Origin: Heloderma charlesbogerti | Lineage: Eukaryota; Chordata; Lepidosauria; Squamata; Helodermatidae | Assembly: GCA_026122225.1 (NCBI GenBank) | Contig: JANEZZ010001677.1 | Location: 1,044,501 to 1,108,500 of the forward strand | Direction: 5' to 3' | DNA: 64,000 bases | Shown here: positions 56,161-64,000 of the stretch, piece by piece | Layout of the letters: every line of letters starts with the position of its first letter | How positions within the stretch are numbered: the stretch's first letter is position 1 | Translations under genes and position numbers: made by a program | Notes under the pieces: generated by a model | Told to the model about the DNA's origin: nothing | The model's input: only the letters and a program-made list of their open reading frames with translations | Databases searched by the model: none

Positions 56161-56282
56161 AATCCCATGCATGTTCAGAGAGAGAAACGTCCTACAACTC
56201 CCAGCATGCCTCAGCCATCCTTGCTGGCTGGGGCAGGCTGGGAGTTGTAGGACTTTTTTTCTCTCTAAACTAGGATAGGACG
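56161..56282. repeat. Long imperfect palindrome (MITE-like)
   Basis: AATCCCATGCATGTTCAGAG with GTCCTACAACTCCCAGCATG is mirrored by CTGGGAGTTGTAGGACTTT and CTAAACTAGGATAGGACG. Same family as 430-552. Confidence 0.65.
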
Positions 56283-58231
56283 CTTTTTTCCCCATGTCTT
56301 CTTCTTACATGTATCGGATGTAGGACTTTTTTCTGTCTGAACAGGATTGTGCCCTGCGTGAACAAAACTGAGCCACCGTCACAATCATATACGAGAGTTA
56401 TAAGTACAAACAAAAGATATCACCACCCTCTTAGTACTTCACAGTCCCAACTTACACGGGCAACGTCTTGACTTCAACCGTTTAACGGGTTTGCGATTTT
56501 TATGAATTACTTTATTGTCCTCGGACTGATATTTCTGTGTCACGTTTGCTGTTGCTGCCATATATCTTATTTCTGCATCCGCACTGCTAATAATAAACGT
56601 GGATTAAATGGGTCAGAAGCTGCTGCCAATCTTCTCAAGTATTTCCTAATGCCGATCCTGAGAGATCACACGGGTTCGGAAGAGGAGGAGAGTGAGGCTT
56701 TGGAAGAACCAGGAACTTCTGTGTTCTTCTCTGCAGTTCTTGGGATCATGGCAAGATTGGACAGAGTGTTCCATGTACCACTAGTACATATTCATGTACC
56801 TGCTGCAAGGTGACTCAAGGACAAGGCAGCCGGTCAGAGAGGGAGGTTACGGCGGGACAGGAAACATGGGTGTTGCCTATCCCTGCTTGTCTCCAGGCGT
56901 GTCCATCACTGCAGTTGTGAAAGCCACTGGCCTTAGGTCATCCTGGATTGTTTTGGATCCTAGCTCGGTTGCCAACTGCTCAGACCAGGCCTGGTCCTGC
57001 ACACAAAAACAGAGGGCTTGCTCTGTAGGAATCGACCAGTGAAATGTGGTAAGGCACTAAACATGACTGCCAGGCAGGGTGGCGGTGGGGCGGTGGGGCG
57101 GTGGTGGTTATTATGCAATAACTAAAACAAAACAAAAATGAAAAGGGGAAAACAGTAATGAAAGAAAGGGAGTCGGAAAGAACATGGCATAAAAGCAGAT
57201 CCATTCGCAATAATTGCTCAGAGCACCGTTACCAAAAGAAAAAGAAAAAGTTGTCACCTTTCCAAAGGGCCCTTTGAACGGTAATACATTAACACAACCT
57301 TTCCTCACCTGGGGCCGCCCAGATGTCTGGGTGGCCCCAGGTTAAGGAAGCCTGCATTGGTGTTTGCAATGTTTGCTCCAAGCCAGGAAAAAATATATAT
57401 TCAGGCTGATTTCTGCACATCAAACCTCAGTTCAAGGCCTTGCTTTCGCATGAGGCCTTCTTCACAGCTGCCTCATGCCAGGTCAACATTGTTGTTGAGG
57501 TCTCCAAGGTCAGCCCAGGAACCTCATTCCTCAGTCAGCACTGCCAGCTCGGACAGCCCCCATCAGTCAAAACGGGACATCCAGACTTCTGCTGCTGTTG
57601 CCCCAAGGCGTATCGCTTTTGCTTATTCTTCCTTACCTTGAACCTCATAATAAAAGACAAAAGCTGCCTCCAGGCATGTGCAGAGCACTTTTCCTGCTTG
57701 CCACCTGGGGCATGGCCAGGCACTTAAAAGATTAGGAACTTAGGACACAAACCTGCATAGGTTAATTCAGATATATGTACGCATGTCTAGAAATAATGAC
57801 GGGGATTCCTTTAAATTTCACAGGAGGCAAAACCAGCCAATTACTTTCTCATTCAGGTAATCTCAAGACACGATCAGTTCTTCAGCGCATTTGCACCCTT
57901 GGTCTGATCCCGCATGGCTCTTCTCAAGTTGTTATGCTCTAATCCCCCTTGAAAATCGCCCCCTCCGTGGCCGCGAAGCCGAGAGCAAAGCCTTTCTGCT
58001 GGTGCTAGCAGACACTCAAGGCTCTGGGGAAGAGGTCGGGGGCACTGGGAAATCAATTCAGGGCACAGGCATTAAATGCCCGCCGGCGGCCCTCTCTCCC
58101 ATATCAGGCAAGTGGAGGGCAAGACCTGATTTCAACGCATGTCATTCTTGCAGGGCTGTAAGGTCCAGAGTTTTTAGAGTCTGGGGCAGGAACTCATTTC
58201 CTACAGGAGCCGTCCCTCACCTGGTACACTC

Positions 58232-58317
58232 CACATGTTTTGGACTACAATTCCCAGCATTCCTGACCATTGGCCATGCTGGCTGGAGCTGATGGGAGCT
58301 GAAGTTTGAAACATCTG
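58232..58317. repeat. Dispersed palindromic repeat copy
   Basis: ACATGTTTTGGACTACAATT ... GGGAGCTGAAGTTTGAAACA around GGCCATGCTGGCTGG. Confidence 0.7.
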
Positions 58318-58879
58318 GAGGGCACCAGGTCAGGGAAGTCTCTTTAGACACAGAGCAGATGGCTTTTGAATCTTGGGTTTCTGGAGACTGAGAGAGAGAG
58401 AAAGAGAATTCTGCTGTCTACACATAGCCCTGGGTCTAAATATAGCCCCAAGTGTTCAAAGAGAATGCCCAGTTTTTCCCACCCTTCCTTCACTGCTTAT
58501 CTGCCTCCTGCTGCTAAATGAGGGTCCTTTTCTTTCTGCACGACTTGTTGGTGCCTTGATGCAAACTGAAGGGGAAGTTGGTGGGCATCTAAAATGAGCT
58601 CAAGAAGCCCATCCGGGGGAGGAGGAGGCACTTTGCACTGTCTGGGGAGAAGCAACAAAGGTGGATGAGAGATAAACCCAAAAAGGGCAAGAACATGGAG
58701 CAGCCAGATCAGGGCCTCTCGAAATGTCCCCTCAGAGACTGTTATCACTGCGGTTCAGCCAGGCCAAGAAAGAGCGGAGGCATTTCAGGACACCGGGAGC
58801 CCAGCACTCCAAAATGGGTCTTCCTGTGCAGAAGAGAAGATGTCGCCTGCTAAGCCAGCATAGCCAAACGCTCCCACTT

Positions 58880-59260
58880 GGGCAAGAAACGTGATGGGTT
58901 TCATCAGCCATCACTACTTCCTGTGGTAGCGAATTCCATAGTTTATGTGCTGTGTGAAGAAGCCCTTCCTTTTAGCTGTCCTAAATCTCCCACCAGTCGG
59001 CTTCATGGGAGGACCTCAGGTTCTAGTATTATGTGAGAGGGAGGAAAAAGTCTCCCTATCCACATTCTCTGCACCATGCATGATTTTGTAGACCTCTCTC
59101 ATGTCTCCCCTCACCCTCCGTTTTTCCACGCTAAACCATCCCAGCTGCTGTAACCTTCCCTCATAGGAGAATTGCTCCAGCCCCTTGATCATTTCAGTTG
59201 CCCTGTTCTTTAGTTGCCCTTTGCAGCATACGATGGGGGGGGGGGTAATGTCTATCATTT
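58880..59260 (-). mobile_element. CR1 LINE fragment
   Basis: Minus-strand reading has ATEMIKGLEQFSYEGRLQQL and FSVEKRRVRGDMREVYKIM, the CR1 C-terminal phrase, then a degenerate 3' end with LLPVVANSIVYVLCEEAL. Old copy with stops. Confidence 0.85.
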
Positions 59261-59324
59261 TATCAGGTCCTTGTATCTTACTGTAACTGTTTTTAGCTGT
59301 GTGTGTGTGTGTTAAAAAGTTGTA

Positions 59325-59430
59325 TGTTAAAGATTTTATATTATGTTTTTATTATCTTGCATTTGTGGGCCATAATCTCTGTGACCTGCCCAGAGAGCTT
59401 TGTCTATCGGATGGCATAGAAATGAAACCA
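59325..59430 (+). mobile_element. L2-like 3' tail
   Basis: GTGACCTGCCCAGAGAGCTT, TGTCTATCGGATGGCATAGA; degenerate L2 3' end. Confidence 0.6.
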
Positions 59431-59564
59431 GTGTCGTGATATTTTAAATAGAACAGGAGGGTAGAAAGAGAGAAAGTTAATGCATGGCAATGGCTCCTTT
59501 CCTTTCCTAAATCCTGAGCCGGTGATAGAGAACGCCTGCTGTTCTTATCTTGCTTTATTTACAG

Positions 59565-59880
59565 AGATGAGGGTGCTGTTGCGCTCATGCCCTGCTTGTG
59601 GGTTTTTGGTCGACAGCTGGTAGGCCACTGTGTGAACAGAATGCCGGATGGGCTGATCATAGAATAGTAGGGCTGGAAGGGGCCTACAAGACCATCGAGT
59701 CCAACCCTTGGTCTGATCCAGCACAGCTTTTCTGATGTTCTTATGCCATCAAATGCCCGGCGGTAGAGAAAAGTCTTGACAAGGTGCCAAAAAGATGACA
59801 ATGTTGGTGCCAGGCAGACCTCACTGGGGAGAGTGTTCTGCAGTCAGGGGCCACCACTGAGAAGGCCCTCTTCCTTGTTG
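59565..59880 (-). mobile_element. SINE-like repeat and L2 scrap with inserted CR1 end
   Basis: GCCCTGCTTGTGGGTTTTTG ... GGTAGGCCACTGTGTGAACA is the repeat of 60425-60583 in reverse. A CR1 3' end (about 59652-59706) interrupts it, and it resumes at CCTTGGTCTGATCCAGCACA. From 59750 an L2 scrap reads APTLSSFWHLVKTFLYRRAF on the minus strand. Confidence 0.6.
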
Positions 59881-60424
59881 TGATAATGTCATAACATTAT
59901 TATTTAAAATGGTAGGCTGCAGTTTTTGAAAGAATCCAATGCTAAAAACACAGCATGAGCAAATGCAGCCACATCAGATGACCAAGGGGGATCTTCTTCT
60001 TCCTGTGAGACTTGAACCTGGGGGAGGGGGCAAAGCACTAAAACTGACAAGAGCAAGAGCTTCGGGGCAGACTCAAGGAAGTTCTTCCTTGCAAAATGCA
60101 AAATCAAGTTAAGGAATACACTTCCTAAAGACACAGGACCAACCAGGAAGCTGATTTGCATCAAAAGTGCATGTGCTCATCTATAGGTACGAATGTGAAT
60201 TTAGGGATGATTGCTACAACTGAAGCAGAAATAGAATTCCTCCCACCAAAGTGGGGAAGACTGTAGCCAGGTGAGCTGTTATGTGCTTCTCCAGTTGGTC
60301 GTCCAGGTGCTGCTACCTCTGGATGGGCAAATTCAATGGCCCTCTTTTCTCTCTTAGGGTTTTTTCTCCTTAATTCAGACTAGGACAGGATTATCTTGCA
60401 GATACACTGCCTGTCCTTCAAATA

Positions 60425-60583
60425 AGAACATCAGAAGAGCCCTGCTGGATCAGGCCAAGGGTCAAACTCATCCTGCATTCTGTTCACACAGTGGCCAGCC
60501 AGCTGTTCAGAAAACCCACAAGCAGAGCACGAGTTCAACAGCAACCTCCCACCCACATTCCCAAGCAACTGGCGCACATAGAA
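60425..60583 (+). mobile_element. SINE-like dispersed repeat
   Basis: AAGAACATCAGAAGAGCCCT, GCTGGATCAGGCCAAGGGTC, CTGTTCACACAGTGGCCAGC, AACCCACAAGCAGAGCACGA. Abundant in the window in pieces (14105, 37870, 59565). Confidence 0.6.
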
Positions 60584-63335
60584 CCATAGAACAGTAGGGT
60601 TGGAAGGGGCATATAAGACCATCGAGTCCAACCCCCTTCTCAGTGCAGGAATCCAAGTCAGAGCATCCCTGATAGGTGGCTGTCCAGCCTCGTCTTGAAG
60701 GCCTCCAGTGTAGGAGAGCCCACCACCTCCCCAGGTAATTGGTTCCATTGTCGTATTGCTCTGACACTCAGCAAGTTTTTCCTGATGTTCAGCTGGAATC
60801 TGGCCTCCTGTAACTTGAGCCCATTATTCCGTGTCCTGCACTCTGGGATGATCGAGAAGAGATCCTGGCCTTCCTCTCTGTGACAACCTTTCAAGGACTT
60901 GAAGAGCACTATCCTATCTCCCCTCAGTCTTCTCTTCTCAAGGCTAAACATGCCCAGTTCTTTCAGTCTCTCGTCATAGGGCTTTGTTTCCAGTCCCCTG
61001 ATCATCTTTTGCCCTCCTCTGAACCCTCTCCAGTTTGTCTGCATCCTTCTTCAAGTGTGGTGCCCAGAACTGGACACAGTATTCCAGATGAGGCCTAACC
61101 AGTACTGAGTAGAGGGGAACTAGTACTTCATGTGATTTGGAAGCTATGCTTCTATGAATGCAGCCCAAAAGAGCATTGGCCTTTTTTGCAGACACATCCC
61201 ATTGTTGGCTCATATGCAGCATATGATCTACAGCAATTCCAAGATCCTTCTCGCTTGTAGTCTTGTTAAGCCAAGTATCCCCCATCTTGTAACTGTGCCT
61301 TTGGTTTCTTTTTCCTAGGTGCTGTTAAGGAATATCTAAGGCAGGTTAGGTTGAACAGTCAGAAATTTATTAAAGCACATCAGGGCCGTGGGAGAGACAG
61401 ACAAAACTGTGTCCCCCCCCCCAAGAAAACAGGATGCATTTATACAGACTGAAAGTTGGAGAACAAAGAAAAACACACTACACATGCTCAGAAACCAGCT
61501 AGTACTCAGCACAGTCTTATCAGCACAGCGGCCTTCATATCTTTAGGGATGAGTTACTTTGGTGTATAGGAATTTCTTGCTTATGAGAAAGTTAAAATTA
61601 CCTTCTCTTGGTCTCACACACACACACACACACACACTCAAATCAATCCCATCAGGCACCTTGCCTGAACCAAACTACTTACAAGGCCTAGTCAGGCCAA
61701 CTAACTGTTATAATAACTAACACAACAGTGCAGAACTTGGCATTTATCCCTATTAAATTTCTTTCTGTTGTTTTCTGTCCAGCACTTCAGCCTATCAAGA
61801 TCACTTCGAATTTATTTTCTGTCTTCCAGGGTATTAGCTATCCCGCCCAATTTTGTGTCATCTGCAAATCTAATCAGCATTCTCTGCACCTCCTCCTCCA
61901 AGTCATTAATAAAAGGGTTGAAGAGCACCGGGCCCAGGACTGAGCCCTGTGGTACCCCACTCATCCCCTCTCCCCAGTTTGAGAAGGTCCCATTGATAAG
62001 CACTCTTTGAGTCCGATTCTGTAGCCAACTGTGGATCCACCAGATCGTTGTTCCATCTAGCCCACTTTGAGCTAGTTTGCTCATCAGGAGATCATGGGGC
62101 ACTTTGTCGAAAGCCTTGCTGAAGTTGAGGTATATGATGTCCACAGCACTCCCACAGTCCACAAGGGAGGTGACCTGATCAAAAAATGAGATCGGATTTG
62201 TCTGGCAGGATTTGTTCTCGACAAATCCATGTTGGCTTCCAGTAATCACTGCACTGTTTTCAGGGTGCTTCCAGATGCATTGCTTTATCATCTGCTCCAG
62301 AATTTTCCCAGGGATTGATGTCAGACTGACTGGTCGATAGTTCCCAGGTTCCTCCTTTTTACCCTTTTTGAAGATAGGGACAACATTAGCCCTCCTCCAG
62401 TCATCTGGCACTTCACCCATCCTTCATGATTGCTCAAAGAGAATAGACAGCGGTTCTGAGAGTTCTGCTGCCAATTCCTTTATGACTCTAGGATGCAGTT
62501 CATCTGGCCCTGGAGATTTGAACCCATTCCAAGTAATTAGGTGTTCCTTGACCATATGCCTATGGATCTCAAGCTGCAATCCTGCCCCTTCAGCCTGTAC
62601 TTTGCCTTTGCCAGGGGGGTCATAGAACCTCTTTTAGGAGAAGACTGAGCCAAAGTAGGAACTGAGGACATCTGCCTTTTCTTTCTCATGTTAACATTTT
62701 GCCATCCTCATTGAATACTTGAACCGCCACTTCTTTCCTCTGTCTTTTACTATGCACGTATCTGAAGAGAGCTTTTTTGTTGCTTTTAGCATCCCTCACT
62801 AACCTCAGCTCATTCTCAGCTTTAGCCTTCCTGACGCCATCCCTGCAATTCTGTGCTTCCTGCCTGTACTCTTCCTTTGTTACTTGGCCTTCTTTCCACT
62901 TCCTGTATGTGTCCTTTTTTGTTTTCAGGTCATCTCTAAGCTTGTTGTGAAGCCGCATTGGCTTCTTCTGTTGTCTTCTGCCTTTTTTTCTTGTTGGAAT
63001 TGTTTGTAATTGAGCCTTGAGAATTTCCTTTTTTTTTTTAACTCCTACCCATCATGGACTCCTTTTCTCATTAGAGTCACTTTCCACAGGACCTTACTTA
63101 TTATTGTTCTGAGTTTATTAAAATCGGCTTTCCTAAAATCCAGGGTACGGGTTTGGCTACACTCAGCTTTTGCTTCTCTTAGAACCAAGAACTCAAGTAC
63201 AACATGGTCGCTTTCCCCCAGAGTTCCTGTAACTGCTACTTTACCCACTAAGTCATCTCTGTTGGTTAGGATCAAGTCAAGGATAGACGATCCTCTAGTT
63301 CGTTCCTCCATTTTATGGAGGAGGAAAATAGGCAC
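60584..63335 (-). mobile_element. CR1 LINE, long 5'-truncated copy, interrupted by a solo LTR
   Basis: Minus strand 5' to 3': endonuclease end GSSILDLILTNRDDLVGKVA with SDHVVLEFLV (63335-63045); linker MRLHNKLRDDLKTKKDTYRK and RLVRDAKSNKKALFRYVHSK (62958-62686); RT VPDDWRRANVVPIFKKGKKE, YRPVSLTSIPGKILEQMI, YLNFSKAFDKVPHDLLM, SGVPQGSVLGPVLFNPFIND and RFADDTKLGGIANTLED (62420-61812); then, past the LTR (61323-61727), the C-terminal part TSEKDLGIAVDHMLHMSQQ, RPHLEYCVQFWAPHLKKDA, LKELGMFSLEKRRLRGDR; and the CR1 3' end at 60584-60720. Frames are broken by shifts near 61040, 62420 and 62690. Not functional. Confidence 0.92.
61323..61727 (-). mobile_element. Solo LTR (endogenous retrovirus-like), 405 bp, 4-bp target-site duplication
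   Basis: Starts TGTTAAGGAATA and ends ACACAACA (TG...CA). It is flanked by GTGC on both sides (61319-61322, 61728-61731), and the CR1 reading continues across. On the minus strand a TATAAATG box (around 61434-61442) lies upstream of an AATAAA signal (around 61368-61373), the order expected of U3-R, so the LTR points left. No internal viral genes are present. The 4-bp duplication fits gammaretrovirus-like (ERV1) or some Gypsy elements. An (AC)n run (61614-61637) lies inside. Confidence 0.8.
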
Positions 63336-63339
63336 ACTG

Positions 63340-64000
63340 CCCCTGATACTGGAGGTAGCACAAAGCCATCAGCCTTCGTCTCCTCCAGGAATTTGTCCAG
63401 CCCCCTTTTAAAGCCATCCAAATTGGTTGCCATCACTATGGCTTGTGGTAGCAAATGCCATAGTTGAACTCTGCGCTGTGTGAAGAAGCCCCTCCTGTTA
63501 TCTGGCCTGAATCTCCGAGTAATCAGCTTCATGGGGTGACCCTGTTGCATTGCACTATTATGTCAGAGGGAGAAAAATGTCTCCCTATCCACATTCTCTG
63601 CACTTTGCAAATGTTTGGGCACCTCTTTTTTCTAAGCTAAACAATCCCTTTCCTCCTAGGAGAGTTGCTCCAGCCGCTTGATCATTTTAGTTGCCCTTTT
63701 TCCAGTTCTACAATGTCCTGTTTCAGGTGCGGTGACCAGAACTGCACGCAGTCTTCCAACTGTGGTTGCACCATAGATTTGTATAAGAGCAGCATGATAT
63801 TGGCCGTTTTATTCTCAGTTCCTTTTCTAATTAGGCCTAGCATGGAATTTGTTTTTTTCAACCCACACGCTGGGTTGACATCTTCATTGAGCTGTCCACC
63901 TCAACCCCAAGATCTCTTTCTTGGTTGGTCACCGCTAGCTCAGATCCCATCAGCTTATGTTTGCAGTTGGGAATTTTTGCCCCAGAGTGCATCACATACA
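63340..64000 (-). mobile_element. Older CR1/L3-like LINE fragment
   Basis: Minus strand, runs to the window edge. Degenerate reading includes TNQERDLGVEVDSSMKMS, MLLLYKSMVQPQLEDCVQFW and, at its end, PDNRRGFFTQRRVQLWHLLP with NLDGFKRGLDKFLEE. Same gene order as CR1 but a different, more decayed subfamily. The CR1 at 60584-63335 starts directly beyond it. Confidence 0.8.

Larger units (their letters stand above)
54924..58860. other. Intergenic DNA with short palindromes
   Basis: No gene recognised. Palindromic repeat copies at 55466-55538, 56161-56282 and 58232-58317, and the second copy of the unclassified repeat (55597-55735), are the recognisable contents. Confidence 0.5.

Noticed and set aside
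43650..64000. GNG7 or LMNB2 exons expected from human synteny
   Set aside because: Looked for their characteristic short peptide stretches on both strands and did not see any; absence cannot be proven by eye.

Overview
The window is animal nuclear DNA, most likely from a squamate reptile (lizard or snake). The reasons are intron-containing vertebrate genes, a BovB-type RTE LINE with L2 and CR1 LINEs in the same place, tRNA-derived SINEs, and long (AC), (TG) and (GATA) microsatellites. The species is inferred, not proven. No bacterial-style operons, CRISPR arrays or integrated plasmids or phages are present.

Three protein genes can be supported exon by exon. (1) 118-6432, plus strand: the last eight coding exons of a ZP1/ZP4-type zona pellucida (egg-coat) glycoprotein, with ZP domain, RSKR furin-like site, C-terminal membrane anchor and stop. 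(2) 9650-13570, minus strand: a complete three-exon CART-type neuropeptide precursor (109 codons) ending in the six-cysteine CART peptide. It lies tail-to-tail with the ZP gene. (3) 41264-42917, plus strand: a complete four-exon GADD45B (158 codons) in a CpG-rich island, with two CCAAT boxes, a kappaB-like site and a TATA-like box upstream.

The rest is mostly transposon-derived. Region 13.6-41 kb holds an L2 on the minus strand (18.9-21.4 kb), a BovB with target-site duplications (23.86-26.78 kb), a duplicated tRNA-derived SINE (26.8-27.3 kb), a second L2 subfamily whose endonuclease part is replaced by a stack of nested palindromes (27.3-30.7 kb), and an L2/BovB/CR1/L2 mosaic (31.7-34.7 kb). 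Region 43.7-64 kb holds GADD45B downstream DNA, a third L2 (51.6-53.0 kb) and a long CR1 split by a solo LTR with a 4-bp target duplication (60.6-63.3 kb), with an older CR1 behind it. A short palindromic repeat (core 'CTACAACTCCCAT') recurs at about twenty places in the whole window, including introns of the ZP gene and GADD45B.

None of the LINE copies looks coding-competent: each has frameshifts, stops, deletions or 5' truncation. The three host genes share no obvious pathway (egg coat, neuropeptide, stress response). Their interest is in the microsynteny and in the presence of a CART paralogue. No clearly new multi-gene system was found. The best candidates for something undescribed are the palindrome stack at 29.74-30.09 kb, a ~150-bp tandem repeat at 47.0-47.4 kb, an unclassified two-copy repeat, and an isolated signal-peptide-like exon at 54.7-54.9 kb.
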